From the NCBI RefSeq assembly GCF_014694385.1, contig NZ_JAAOCA010000011.1, positions 62,001 to 126,000 on the forward strand: a DNA stretch of 64,000 nt, in the 5' to 3' direction. Shown in pieces: positions 55,779 to 64,000 of the stretch. This DNA comes from Pseudomonas typographi. Its GTDB lineage: Bacteria > Pseudomonadota > Gammaproteobacteria > Pseudomonadales > Pseudomonadaceae. The translations under genes were made by a program, and so were the position numbers. Position 1 is the first letter of the stretch; the number at the start of each line of letters is the position of its first letter. Under the pieces are notes generated by a model, which worked only from the letters and a program-made list of their open reading frames with translations, was not told where the DNA came from and did no database searches.

Positions 55779-57095
55779 TCAGGCCAGGGCGCGCTCGCGG
55801 TAGTCGATCAGGCTGGAGAACAGCACCAAGCCCACGGCCATGACCACGAAGAAGATCAGGGCCAAAAAGTACGAGCCGGTGAACTGCACGATCAAGCCGA
55901 TCAGGATCGGCACCACCACGCCGGCCATGTTGCCCCAGAAGTTCATCGCACCGCCCAGCACGCCAGAACGCGAACGCCCACCGAGGATGGCCGGCAAACA
56001 CCAGTACATGCCGCACCAGCGAATGAAAAACAGCGCCACGCACAGCAGCGCCACCACCCAGCCGGCGCTGGCCGTATAGGCCACCGCCAGGATGCAAACC
56101 GCCGCGACCAGCGCCGAGCCACTGAACAACGTGCGCATTACCGTGTTGGCCGCGCCGCCAGCGGCTTTCCATTTATCGGCCACGGCACCGCCGGCCAGTT
56201 CGCCGATGAACCCGCACATGAAAATCACAAAGGTCGCCCCGCCCATGGCCTTGATATCTAGCCCATGGGCTTGGTGCAGGTAGCTGGGCATCCAGGTCAT
56301 CAAACCATAGAACACGCTGTTATAGCATGCGTAGCCGGCGAACATGGCCAACACCGAACGGTTGCGGATCAGTTGCCCCAGGGGCGGTCGCGGCCCATTG
56401 GCTGCCGTGGCCGCCGGGTTGCCGGCGCGAATGTGGGCCAGCTCCGCCGCGTTCACCCCAGGGTGGTCGCTGGGGTGGTTGCGGATGTACCACCAGGCGC
56501 ACAGGCCGGCAAGGATAGTCCCCACCCCGGCGATCACGAAGGCGATGCGCCAGGAACCGAACCAAGCAATCAACGCCGTGGTGATGATCGCGCCCAGCGC
56601 GGTACCCAGCGGCGCACCGCCATCGACCAAGGTGGCGCCACGGCCGCGTTCATTAGCGGTCAGCCAGTTGCCGTTGAGCTTGGCCCCGGCCGGCATGATC
56701 GGCGATTCGGTCACGCCCAGGCCGATGCGCGTGAACAGCAAGCTGAACCAGCCGGTGGCCAAAGCACCAACGGCTTGGAACACGCCCCAGCCGAGGGTGG
56801 CTGCGCCCACGATGCCCCGCGCGTTGAAGCGGTCGAGCAGTAACCCGGCGGGAATCTGCATCAGCGCGTATGACCAAAAGAAAGCGCTGAGCATCAAGCC
56901 TTCCAAGGCTGGGGTCATGTGAAACTCAGCGCTGATCAGGGGCATGGCCACCGACAGCGACGCGCGATCGATGTAGTTGATCGCCGCCAACACCAGCAGG
57001 ATGAAAAAAATGCGCCAGCGCACGCGGCTGGGCTGCAAGGTGGCGGCGTAGGCCGCCGGTTGCGCCACCGGCGCCTGGGCCTGAACGGCTTTCAT
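55779..57095 (-). CDS. MFS transporter, GudP/galactonate-glucarate (ACS) type
   Basis: A 438-residue major-facilitator protein with 12 predicted helices. AAINYIDRASLSVAMPLI (helix 1), SYALMQIPAGLLLDRF, and RIGLGVTESPIMPAGAK are the anion:cation symporter family marks of glucarate, galactonate and hexuronate carriers. It sits 26 bp before the dehydratase gene on the same strand, so uptake and dehydration of one sugar acid are probably coupled. Confidence 0.92.
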   Translation of the reverse strand: MKAVQAQAPVAQPAAYAATLQPSRVRWRIFFILLVLAAINYIDRASLSVAMPLISAEFHMTPALEGLMLSAFFWSYALMQIPAGLLLDRFNARGIVGAATLGWGVFQAVGALATGWFSLLFTRIGLGVTESPIMPAGAKLNGNWLTANERGRGATLVDGGAPLGTALGAIITTALIAWFGSWRIAFVIAGVGTILAGLCAWWYIRNHPSDHPGVNAAELAHIRAGNPAATAANGPRPPLGQLIRNRSVLAMFAGYACYNSVFYGLMTWMPSYLHQAHGLDIKAMGGATFVIFMCGFIGELAGGAVADKWKAAGGAANTVMRTLFSGSALVAAVCILAVAYTASAGWVVALLCVALFFIRWCGMYWCLPAILGGRSRSGVLGGAMNFWGNMAGVVVPILIGLIVQFTGSYFLALIFFVVMAVGLVLFSSLIDYRERALA

Positions 57096-57161
57096 GCTGT
57101 GGTCCTCTTTTTTATGCTTGTTATGGGCGCCGCCAAGGCTGCGCGATGTACAGCGGTTGAA

Positions 57162-58163
57162 TCAGAGCGCCCGCACCTTGCCAAGGCCAAAACGCGGGGT
57201 AGTCACCGCAAGCCCATTGACCAGGGGTGCACCGAATTCGCCCATGGCCACTTCGAAGCGGTCGCCCGGCTGCGGCTGGATGCCATCGGCAAACGACAAG
57301 GTGGCGGTCCCGAAAAAATGCACGTGAACATCGCCCGGGCGCAGGAACAGGTCGTATTTGAAGTGGTGGAATTCAAGGTTGTCGAAGCTGTGGCACATGT
57401 TGGCTTCGCCGCTGGCAAACGCCTTTTCCCAGACCACTTCAGCGCCACGGTAGAGGCGGCTGTGGCCGTTCAAGTCCGCCGGCAGCGGCCCTACTCGCAA
57501 CTCCGGGCCGTAGCTGCAAGCACGCAACTTGGAATGGGCCAGGTACAGGTAATTGCGTTTTTCCATCACGTGGTCGGAGAACTCGTTGCCCAACGCATAG
57601 CCCAGCCGATACGGCTGGCCGTCATTGCCGATCACGTACAGCCCAGCCAGCTCGGGTTCTTCGCCGCCGTCTTCGGCGAACTCAGGCATGGGCAGGTCGG
57701 CACCGGGGCGTACCACGCTGTCGCCGTCACCTTTGAAGAACCATTCTGGCTGCACACCCACTTGTCCCGCCGCCGGCTTACCGCCTTCGACGCCCCATTT
57801 GAACATGCGCGCCGTGTCGGTAAGGGTGGCTTCATCTGTGCGCGGCGCATTGGCCTGGTGCATGGCATCGCGGGTCGAGGCACTGCCCAGGTGGGTCAGG
57901 CCGGTGCCCGTCACCCAGCAGTGGGCCGGGTCCGGGTGGTCCAGCGGCGGCAACACCCGCCCCGCGGCGAGTAGGTCAAGGTAAACCGGGCCGGGCTTCG
58001 TACCCAAGGTGGCCACCTGTTCAGCCAGGCTGCAGCCATTGCCGATGGCCAACAGGGCAAGTTCGCGAGTGCTGGCTACCTGGTTGACTACCTGCAAGGT
58101 TTGGCCTGCCACCGTGCCCACCCGGCGCTCGCCGGCCGCGCTGTCGAATTGGATCAGTCTCAT
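57162..58163 (-). CDS. AraD1/GguC-like protein of the fumarylacetoacetate-hydrolase family
   Basis: A 333-residue protein. Family marks: VTGTGLTHLGSASTRDAMH, EPELAGLYVIGNDGQPYRLG and ALGNEFSDHVMEKRNYLYLA. GguC-type members accompany ChvE/GguAB sugar importers and are thought to act on 2-keto-3-deoxy sugar acids as dehydratases or hydrolases. Here it follows the UxaA-type dehydratase, whose product would be exactly such a keto-deoxy acid. ATG 58163 start. Confidence 0.85.
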   Translation of the reverse strand: MRLIQFDSAAGERRVGTVAGQTLQVVNQVASTRELALLAIGNGCSLAEQVATLGTKPGPVYLDLLAAGRVLPPLDHPDPAHCWVTGTGLTHLGSASTRDAMHQANAPRTDEATLTDTARMFKWGVEGGKPAAGQVGVQPEWFFKGDGDSVVRPGADLPMPEFAEDGGEEPELAGLYVIGNDGQPYRLGYALGNEFSDHVMEKRNYLYLAHSKLRACSYGPELRVGPLPADLNGHSRLYRGAEVVWEKAFASGEANMCHSFDNLEFHHFKYDLFLRPGDVHVHFFGTATLSFADGIQPQPGDRFEVAMGEFGAPLVNGLAVTTPRFGLGKVRAL

Positions 58164-58266
58164 GGCGCATCACTTTGTCATTGTTGGTGTAACCGGACTT
58201 TACAAAGCCTGCGTGCCCCTGCCTAATGACAGCTCCTGATGCCCCGATAACCATTGGTCATCACCC

Positions 58267-59190
58267 TTGACGATTCCCTCGCTCACCACCATCGCGTCAC
58301 GCCTGCGCCTTCGCCAATTACGGCTGCTGATTGCACTGGACGAATACGGTTCGTTGCATAAGGCCGCTGAACAGGTGTCGATCACCCAGCCCGGGGCGAC
58401 CAAGGCTCTGAACGACATCGAGGCCACGTTGGGCGTGGCGCTGTTCGAGCGTTCCCCCAAAGGCCTGGCCGCCAATGACCTGGGCCGCTGCGCGATCCGC
58501 TATGCGCGGCTGATACACACCGACCTTGCCCACCTGCGCGAAGAAATGCTCGGTATTCTCCAGGGCGAGGGCGGCCGCTTGGCGGTGGGTTGTATCATGG
58601 GCGGCGTGCCGATGCTGCTACGTGCCCTCACCCGCCTGCGCGCACGGCAACCGGCGCTGGCCGTAGAAATCATCGAAGACACCAGCGCGCGGCTTTTGCC
58701 GCTGGTGGACCAAGGCCGGCTGGACCTCGCCATCTGCCGCAGCAGCGTGAGCCGCCGGCCCGACGACTACACGGAGCTGTCGCTGCACCGGGAGCACCTG
58801 CGGGTGGTGGCCCACCCAGCCCACCCCCTGGCGGCCAGCACTACGCTGGACCTCGCTGCCCTGGGCGACGCCACCTGGGTGGTATACCCGGCCAACATGC
58901 CCATGCGCCTGTTGCTGGAGCGTGAGTTTCGCGAGGCAGGGCTGGAGTTCCCCCGTTACCCGATCGAAACGGCCTCGACGTTCTCTACCCTGCTGTTGCT
59001 CGAGCAAGACCCCAACCTGGTCGCCTTGATGCCCAGCGACGTCGCCCAATACGCCTTGCGCCATGGCCTGCTTTGCGAGTTGCCGCTGCGCCTGCATTCA
59101 GCCACCGAACCGTACTCGGCGCTAACCCGACGCGGCGCCCAATTGAGTGCGCCGGCGCAACTGCTGCTGGAAGAGTTGCACCCGCGGTAA
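58267..59190 (+). CDS. LysR-family transcriptional regulator (GbpR-like)
   Basis: A 307-residue regulator divergent from the AraD1-like gene. The N-terminal helix-turn-helix is LHKAAEQVSITQPGATKAL; GVALFERSPKGLAANDLGR follows. The effector domain (VGCIMGGVPMLLRALTRL) has a GbpR/galactose-binding regulator look. Start is TTG 58267; no better start is available. Probably activates the 54193-58163 operon in response to a sugar acid. Confidence 0.9.
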   Translation: MTIPSLTTIASRLRLRQLRLLIALDEYGSLHKAAEQVSITQPGATKALNDIEATLGVALFERSPKGLAANDLGRCAIRYARLIHTDLAHLREEMLGILQGEGGRLAVGCIMGGVPMLLRALTRLRARQPALAVEIIEDTSARLLPLVDQGRLDLAICRSSVSRRPDDYTELSLHREHLRVVAHPAHPLAASTTLDLAALGDATWVVYPANMPMRLLLEREFREAGLEFPRYPIETASTFSTLLLLEQDPNLVALMPSDVAQYALRHGLLCELPLRLHSATEPYSALTRRGAQLSAPAQLLLEELHPR

Positions 59191-59262
59191 AGGGCGCCCG
59201 CCAGCGACCCTCCGCAAGCCGACGGCGAGCGTTTGCCCGGGTGGGGCCAGCGCCCGGCGCCC

Positions 59263-59898
59263 TCAGCGCAACGGGCGTTTGATCAGGGTAAGGGCCAAGC
59301 CCGCCAACCAAAGCACCTGGGTGCCATAGCTGAAACGCTGGTATAAGCCAAAGTGGGTGTCCATCTGCGCCGCGGCGGCCATCCACGGCAGGCTGGCGGC
59401 GGTGGCGAAGGTCATGATGATAGAAAAGAACCCGAACGCACGAAACGGCAGGCGAAACGCCAGGTAACACCATAACCCGCTGGCCAGCAGCAGGCTGAGC
59501 AGCATCACCGCACTGGCAACCGTGTGCACCTGCTGCGACAGTGAGGGCACCTCGGGTTTGCATAGCGCATCGCAGGCAAAGTAGCCGGCGAAAAGGCTGG
59601 CCACGCCGTGTATCGCGATCAGCACGGCGGTTATGCGCGCCAACCGGGGTAGCCCTGGGGTGAAATACACCGCGCCGGCAAACACCAGGAACATCAGCCC
59701 CAAGGGGTAATTGTTGATCAGCGGCGCCAAGCCCTCGGTAGGCGCGCCCACCGCACCCAACACGCTCATGGCCTGGGCCATTTGGCTGTAGCCGGGGTAA
59801 AAGCTCGCCGTGACCAGCAAACCGCCAAGAAGCCAAAAGGGAATCAACAAGCCCAGCAGGTAAGCGGGCGTTCGACCATCAATGTGCATTGCAATCAT
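59263..59898 (-). CDS. Six-helix integral membrane protein, DUF998-like
   Basis: A 211-residue protein with six hydrophobic segments and a short first loop (ASFYPGYSQMAQAMSVLGA). The pattern fits DUF998 proteins, whose function is unknown. ATG 59898 or ATG 59889 may be the start. No operon partner is visible; it converges on the LysR gene. Confidence 0.75.
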   Translation of the reverse strand: MIAMHIDGRTPAYLLGLLIPFWLLGGLLVTASFYPGYSQMAQAMSVLGAVGAPTEGLAPLINNYPLGLMFLVFAGAVYFTPGLPRLARITAVLIAIHGVASLFAGYFACDALCKPEVPSLSQQVHTVASAVMLLSLLLASGLWCYLAFRLPFRAFGFFSIIMTFATAASLPWMAAAAQMDTHFGLYQRFSYGTQVLWLAGLALTLIKRPLR

Positions 59899-59951
59899 CC
59901 AGCATAGAAACGCACGCCACCTTACAGCAGGGCCCTACCCCTGTAAAACGA

Positions 59952-59973
59952 AGCCCCTCATGTAAGAGGGGCT
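59952..59973 (-). terminator. Terminator after the DUF2790 gene
   Basis: AGCCCCTC (59952-59959) pairs with GAGGGGCT (59966-59973), 18 bp past the DUF2790 stop on the minus strand. The following minus-strand bases read TCGTTTTAC, a short T-run. Confidence 0.6.
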
Positions 59974-59991
59974 CTGGTTCGCGGCGCAGGG

Positions 59992-60255
59992 TCAGCCTTG
60001 TGAACACCCCGTGCCCATCACTTGGTATTCCAGCACGTGAACTTGGCCTTGATGGTCAAGGTAGGTCATGCGGGCGGGCACCACGTTGCAAACGTCGGGG
60101 ATACCGGACATTTCCAGCACCCTGGCGATGTCTAGTTGCTGGCCGTAGGCATACTGCTGCACAGGGGCCGCAGCGGCCTCCTCGGCAGGGGTGTTTTGGG
60201 CGGCGCCGGCGAAGCCGCAATAAGCGGCCAGCAGCAATGCGATAAAGTTCTTCAT
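59992..60255 (-). CDS. Small exported DUF2790 protein
   Basis: An 87-residue protein. ATG 60255 (MKNFIALLLAAYCGFAGA) starts a signal peptide cleaved at about AGAAQN. The mature part has two Cys (IPDVCNVVPARM and MGTGCSQG) that could form a disulfide, and the YLDHQGQVHVLEYQ core of DUF2790. Such genes are numerous in Pseudomonas and often respond to metals or stress; function not known. Confidence 0.88.
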   Translation of the reverse strand: MKNFIALLLAAYCGFAGAAQNTPAEEAAAAPVQQYAYGQQLDIARVLEMSGIPDVCNVVPARMTYLDHQGQVHVLEYQVMGTGCSQG

Positions 60256-60546
60256 GATGCGATGGCCTGTAAAGCAATCCAAGGATTGACTTCATTCGCC
60301 ATGGGGTGGCAGTAAGAAGTTGTCACACAGGGTGGCACGAATAACCTGTCATCATCGGCCTGTACTCAAGGATGACACGAATAGGATACAACTTTCACTG
60401 CCTAATTAAATAGACACAAACGCGATGCACTGTTACAAAAATAGCAACACTCACAGGGTAGGCACCCGCCGAATGGCTGCACTGGGCCTGAGCTGTACCC
60501 GCAGTACCCAGGTAGCGATGCATAGAAACAGCCGCGGAACCCAAAA

Positions 60547-60579
60547 GAAAAAGCCCGTACCTTTCGATACGGGCTTTTC
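60547..60579 (-). terminator. Terminator of the tRNA-Arg transcript
   Basis: GCCCGTA and TACGGGC flank a short loop, followed on the minus strand by TTTTTCTTTT. It lies just beyond the 3' end of the second tRNA-Arg. Confidence 0.85.
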
Positions 60580-60584
60580 AAGGG

Positions 60585-60661
60585 TGGTGCACTCGAGAGG
60601 ATTCGAACCTCTGACCGCCCGGTTCGTAGCCGGGTACTCTATCCAGCTGAGCTACGAGTGC
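60585..60661 (-). tRNA. tRNA-Arg (anticodon ACG), copy 2
   Basis: 77 nt including an encoded CCA. The acceptor GCACTCG pairs with CGAGTGC, the D arm reads AGCTCAGCTGGATAGAGT, the anticodon loop CTACGAA (ACG) lies in a CCCGG/CCGGG stem, and the T arm is AGAGGTTCGAATCCTCT. Identical to the copy at 60737-60813. Confidence 0.97.
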
Positions 60662-60736
60662 ATGTGGTGTTTGTTAAACCAGACCACCGCTGGTTGCTCC
60701 GAAGCCACCTTAACGCAGGTTAGCTGACTTCCGACA

Positions 60737-60813
60737 TGGTGCACTCGAGAGGATTCGAACCTCTGACCGCCCGGTTCGTAGCCGGGTACTCTATCCAGCT
60801 GAGCTACGAGTGC
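60737..60813 (-). tRNA. tRNA-Arg (anticodon ACG), copy 1
   Basis: 77 nt including CCA, identical base for base to the copy at 60585-60661, separated from it by 75 bp. ACG, with its first base modified to inosine, reads CGU, CGC and CGA codons. Confidence 0.97.
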
Positions 60814-60917
60814 ATGTTAGGTGCCGCGCATTCTAGTTCGTTTTAGTGCTTTGTCAACCTTATTCAGTGTTTTCAAACACTTATGCAAGGATAACTCACG
60901 AACTACGCGTGAAGTAA

Positions 60918-61008
60918 TGGCGGAGAAGGGGGGATTCGAACCCCCGACACCCTTTTGAGATGTACTCCCTTAGCAGGGGAGCGCCTTCGGCCACTCGGCC
61001 ACCTCTCC
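60918..61008 (-). tRNA. tRNA-Ser (anticodon GCT)
   Basis: 91 nt including CCA. The acceptor GGAGAGG pairs with CTTCTCC, the anticodon stem CTCCC/GGGAG holds the loop CTGCTAA (GCT), and a long variable arm TACATCTCAAAAGGGTG marks a class II tRNA. It precedes tRNA-Arg, the usual order downstream of csrA in Pseudomonas. Confidence 0.97.
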
Positions 61009-61069
61009 GCAACACGGGGCGTATATTAACCAGCTTCTCCCCCGTTTGCAAACCAAAAAACGATAAAAA

Positions 61070-61258
61070 TTAAAGGCTTGGTTCTTGCTCTTTCTCGTCC
61101 ATGATGCGCTTGTGGATTTCCTCACGGTGGACCGCCACGTCCTTGGGCGCCTTCACACCAAGGCGAACTTGGTTACCCTTCACGCCAAGCACGGTCACGA
61201 TAATTTCACCGTCGCCAATCACCAGGCTTTCCGCACAGCGGCGGGTCAAAATCAACAT
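61070..61258 (-). CDS. csrA: Carbon storage regulator CsrA/RsmA
   Basis: A 62-residue RNA-binding dimer that represses translation by covering GGA motifs. The start [16 protein letters not shown] and the Arg of the second RNA-contact site ([19 protein letters not shown]) are conserved. ATG 61258 is preceded by AGGAGAG. It sits between lysC and the tRNA genes; sequence details ([11 protein letters not shown]) differ slightly from P. aeruginosa RsmA. Confidence 0.95.
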   Translation of the reverse strand: MLILTRRCAESLVIGDGEIIVTVLGVKGNQVRLGVKAPKDVAVHREEIHKRIMDEKEQEPSL

Positions 61259-61364
61259 AAAACTCTCCTTACCTACTGCCTTGGGGACAACACATCTGCA
61301 TAAAAAGGGACCCGGGCAACGCCCTCGTCCAAAGCGGCGCCGGCAAAGGCCGGCGGCCGAATAC

Positions 61365-61391
61365 AAAAAAGCGCGGCGTTATAGCCGCGCT
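61365..61391 (-). terminator. Rho-independent terminator after lysC
   Basis: AGCGCGGC and GCCGCGCT form a perfect 8-bp stem with a 6-nt loop, followed on the minus strand by TTTTTT. It lies 19 bp after the lysC stop, so csrA must have its own promoter. Confidence 0.9.
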
Positions 61392-61409
61392 CTTGCCACC
61401 GGGGCAGGC

Positions 61410-62645
61410 TCACTCGTTATGGCTGCTGCCCGCGTCCAGCTCGAAGGCGGTGTGCAGCGCGCGCACGGCCAGTTCCAGGTACTTCTCTTCGATTACCACC
61501 GACACTTTGATTTCGGAGGTGGAGATCATCTGGATGTTGATACTTTCCTTGGCCAGTGCTTCGAACATGCGGCTGGCAACGCCGGCGTGGGAGCGCATGC
61601 CCACGCCCACGATCGACACCTTGGCGATCTTGGTGTCGCCAATCACTTCGCGGGCGCCGATTTCACGTGCGGTGGCTTCGAGCACCTGCTGCGCGTTGAG
61701 GTACTCGTTGCGGTGCACGGTGAAGGTAAAGTCGGTGGTGTTATCGTGCGAAACATTCTGCACGATCATGTCGACCTCAATGTTCGCGCCGCTCACCGGG
61801 CCCAGGATCTTGAACGCCACACCCGGGTTGTCGGGCACGCCACGGATCGTCAACTTGGCTTCGTCGCGGTTGAAGGCGATGCCGGAAATGATCGGCTGTT
61901 CCATGGTTTCCTCTTCATCGATGGTGATCAGGGTGCCCGGGCCCTCTTGGAAGCTGTGCAACACGCGCAGCGGGACGTTGTACTTGCCAGCGAATTCCAC
62001 GGCACGTATTTGCAGCACCTTGGAGCCGAGGCTGGCCATTTCCAGCATCTCTTCGAAGGTGATTTTCTCCAGCCGCCGGGCCTGTGCAACCACCCGCGGG
62101 TCGGTGGTGTACACACCGTCCACGTCGGTGTAGATCTGGCACTCGTCGGCCTTGAGCGCCGCGGCCAGGGCAACCCCGGTGGTGTCGGAGCCCCCGCGGC
62201 CCAAGGTGGTGATGTTGCCGTGCGCATCCACACCCTGGAAGCCAGCGACCACGACCACGCGGCCAGCCGTAAGGTCGGCGCGGATGCGCTGGTCGTCGAT
62301 CTGCAGGATGCGGGCTTTGGTGTGGGCGCCGTCGGTGAGGATGCGCACTTGGTTGCCGGTGTAGGAGACCGCAGGCACACCGCGCTCGATCAGTGCCATG
62401 GCCAACAGGCCGATGGTCACTTGCTCACCGGTGGAGAGAATCACGTCCAGTTCGCGCGGAACCGGCTGGTCGCTGATCTGCTTGGCCAGCGCCACCAGGC
62501 GGTTGGTTTCGCCACTCATGGCCGACACCACCACAACGATGTCATGGCCTTCGGCGCGGAATTTCTTGACCTTCTCGGCAACCTGCTGAATCCGCTCGAC
62601 CGTGCCGACCGAAGTGCCTCCAAATTTTTGTACGATCAAAGCCAT
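61410..62645 (-). CDS. lysC: Aspartate kinase, feedback-regulated
   Basis: A 411-residue kinase starting the lysine/threonine/methionine branch. KFGGTSVGT at residues 6-14 is the kinase signature, and [12 protein letters not shown] lies in the nucleotide site. Two ACT domains occupy residues about 265-410 ([20 protein letters not shown] and [20 protein letters not shown]), which bind lysine and threonine. In some relatives an internal start makes a regulatory beta subunit. Lies 98 bp after alaS. Confidence 0.96.
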   Translation of the reverse strand: MALIVQKFGGTSVGTVERIQQVAEKVKKFRAEGHDIVVVVSAMSGETNRLVALAKQISDQPVPRELDVILSTGEQVTIGLLAMALIERGVPAVSYTGNQVRILTDGAHTKARILQIDDQRIRADLTAGRVVVVAGFQGVDAHGNITTLGRGGSDTTGVALAAALKADECQIYTDVDGVYTTDPRVVAQARRLEKITFEEMLEMASLGSKVLQIRAVEFAGKYNVPLRVLHSFQEGPGTLITIDEEETMEQPIISGIAFNRDEAKLTIRGVPDNPGVAFKILGPVSGANIEVDMIVQNVSHDNTTDFTFTVHRNEYLNAQQVLEATAREIGAREVIGDTKIAKVSIVGVGMRSHAGVASRMFEALAKESINIQMISTSEIKVSVVIEEKYLELAVRALHTAFELDAGSSHNE

Positions 62646-62743
62646 TTCATTGCTGCCTCAAGCCCCTGAAGGGCGCCCATTAAACTACCAAACGCACTAA
62701 AGCCATAGCCCGCTGCGATATCAGTGGGCCGGCAACCGAGCCC

Positions 62744-64000
62744 TCACAGCCCTTGTTCGACGAACGGCACGGCCAAGGCCAGGGCGCCGTCCAAGGCCGT
62801 GGCGTCGACGCCGCCACCCTGGGCCATATCCGGGCGGCCACCGCCCTTGCCGCCTACGGCAGCGGCGGCCTGTTTCATCAGGTCGCCGGCCTTGAGCTTG
62901 GCCGACAGCGCCTTGGTCACGCCGGCCACCAGCACCACTTTATCCTCGTGCACACCGCCCAGCAGGATCACACCCTGGCCCAACTTGTTCTTGAGTTGGT
63001 CGACCAGGGCCAACAGCCCCTTGCCGTCCACCCCGTCCAGGCGCGCGGCCAGCACCTGCACGCCCTTGACCGCCACGGCCTGGGCCGAGAGGTCATCGCC
63101 GGCAGCACTGGCGGCCTTGGCCTGCAACTGCTCCAGGTGTTTTTCCAACTGGCGGTTACGCTCCAGCAGTGCCGAAAGTTTGTCGACCAGGTTGTCACGG
63201 CTACCTTTGAGCAACCCGGCGGCCTCCTTAAGTTGCTCTTCGGCGCCGTTGAGCCAGGCCAGCGCGGTGGCGCCGGTGACCGCTTCGATGCGCCGCACGC
63301 CGGAAGCGACACCGCTTTCGCTGATGATCTTGAACACGCCGATATCACCGGTGCGCTTGGCGTGAATACCGCCGCACAACTCGACGGAAAACCCCTCGCC
63401 CATGGTCAACACGCGCACCCGGTCGCCGTACTTCTCGCCGAATAACGCCATGGCGCCTTTGCCCTTGGCGCTTTCGATGTCCATTTCTTCGATCTGTACC
63501 GGCGTGTTACGGCGGATCTCTCGGTTGACGATGTCTTCAAGCACTTTGAGCTGCTCCGGCTTGACCGCCTCGAAATGGCTGAAGTCAAAGCGTAGGCGCT
63601 GGCTGTCGACCAACGAGCCCTTTTGCTGAACGTGGTCGCCGAGGATCTCGCGCAGCGCCGCGTGCAGCAGGTGGGTGGCCGAATGGTTCAGCGAGGTGGC
63701 CTGCTGCAGGTCGCCTTCGACTTCGGCGTGCACGGTTTCACCGGTTTTCAGGCCTCCCAGCGCGACCACGCCGTGGTGCAAGAAGGCGCCGCCAGATTTA
63801 GTGGTGTCGCTCACTTGGAAGCGGCTGTTACCGCCCTGCAGGTAGCCACGGTCGCCGACCTGGCCACCGGATTCGGCATAAAACGGCGTCTGGTCCAGCA
63901 CCACCACGCCCTCCTCGCCTTCGGCCAACGCCTGCACGGCCTGGCCGCCCTTGTACAGCGCCACGATGGTGCCTTGGCCGCTGTGGCTGTGGTAGCCGAG
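62744..64000 (-). CDS. alaS: Alanyl-tRNA synthetase (N-terminal part outside window)
   Basis: The frame is open to base 64000, so the gene starts beyond it. These are the C-terminal 418 residues. The editing domain that removes Ser or Gly from tRNA-Ala is complete: [14 protein letters not shown] (HxxxH) and [14 protein letters not shown] (CxxxH). The C-terminal C-Ala domain ends in [13 protein letters not shown], the glycine-rich motif that sits on the tRNA elbow. Aminoacylation domain not visible. Confidence 0.97.
   Translation of the reverse strand, partial: LGYHSHSGQGTIVALYKGGQAVQALAEGEEGVVVLDQTPFYAESGGQVGDRGYLQGGNSRFQVSDTTKSGGAFLHHGVVALGGLKTGETVHAEVEGDLQQATSLNHSATHLLHAALREILGDHVQQKGSLVDSQRLRFDFSHFEAVKPEQLKVLEDIVNREIRRNTPVQIEEMDIESAKGKGAMALFGEKYGDRVRVLTMGEGFSVELCGGIHAKRTGDIGVFKIISESGVASGVRRIEAVTGATALAWLNGAEEQLKEAAGLLKGSRDNLVDKLSALLERNRQLEKHLEQLQAKAASAAGDDLSAQAVAVKGVQVLAARLDGVDGKGLLALVDQLKNKLGQGVILLGGVHEDKVVLVAGVTKALSAKLKAGDLMKQAAAAVGGKGGGRPDMAQGGGVDATALDGALALAVPFVEQGL

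Noticed and set aside
60425..60727. A 100-codon plus-strand frame over the tRNA region.
   Set aside because: It runs through the tRNA terminator and the antisense strand of a tRNA-Arg.
61101..62669. A 522-codon plus-strand open frame opposite csrA and lysC.
   Set aside because: It crosses two certain genes and a terminator and is a compositional shadow.

Overview
The window is a chromosomal segment of a Pseudomonas, most likely from the P. putida/P. fluorescens side of the genus. It is GC-rich. The alaS-lysC-csrA-tRNA-Ser-tRNA-Arg order, a class Ia nrdA/nrdB pair, a haem-linked PuuD urate hydroxylase and DUF2790 and DUF6543-like proteins are all typical of that genus. I place it by protein resemblance from memory; no search was run.

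Layout. (1) 1-18086: a purine-degradation block (xdhB end, xdhC, guaD, uraH, puuE, uraD, alc, allA, puuD, a Tsx-like porin) that takes guanine/xanthine through urate to ureidoglycolate and glyoxylate. It includes a GntR regulator. A TTGTAYACAA-type palindrome lies at the regulator's own start and twice in the uraH/puuE divergent region, so one regulator probably controls the block. The block is interrupted by an orphan RHS-core protein, a LysE exporter and a 1,696-residue putative toxin, and ends with a phosphopantetheinyl transferase. (2) 18087-31729: nrdA and nrdB, normally neighbours, are separated by about 9.2 kb holding a sugar or amino-sugar cassette (KbaZ/GatZ-type protein, DeoR regulator, frameshifted BadF-type kinase, binding-protein ABC importer, SIS-domain protein). 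Both nrd genes carry their own pair of NrdR-like boxes at exactly 31-bp spacing, and nrdA also has a perfect DnaA box.

(3) 31822-39789: a LacI-controlled set (RidA-like protein, SDR dehydrogenase, ribose-type ABC importer, LacI regulator, COG3618 amidohydrolase, NADAR protein, PLP dehydratase). A near-identical 16-bp palindrome occurs in front of the ABC operon and between the NADAR and dehydratase genes, which argues for a single regulon of unknown substrate. (4) 39874-46282: a CpdA-like phosphodiesterase, an orphan ColR-like response regulator followed by an EptA phosphoethanolamine transferase, and the metNIQ methionine importer. (5) 46615-59190: a sugar/sugar-acid locus: SMP-30 lactonase and four-gene ABC importer on the minus strand, a divergent soluble histidine kinase/response regulator pair, then a UxaA/GarD-type dehydratase, a GudP-type MFS transporter, an AraD1/GguC-type protein and a LysR regulator. 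(6) 59263-64000: a six-helix membrane protein, a DUF2790 exported protein, two identical tRNA-Arg(ACG), tRNA-Ser(GCT), csrA, lysC and the 3' part of alaS.

Main points of interest: the split nrdA/nrdB with duplicated NrdR control and an intervening cassette that may run amino-sugar catabolism through an epimerase instead of an aldolase; the LacI regulon with a RidA lacking its catalytic arginine plus a NADAR gene; and toxin-like genes embedded in purine catabolism.
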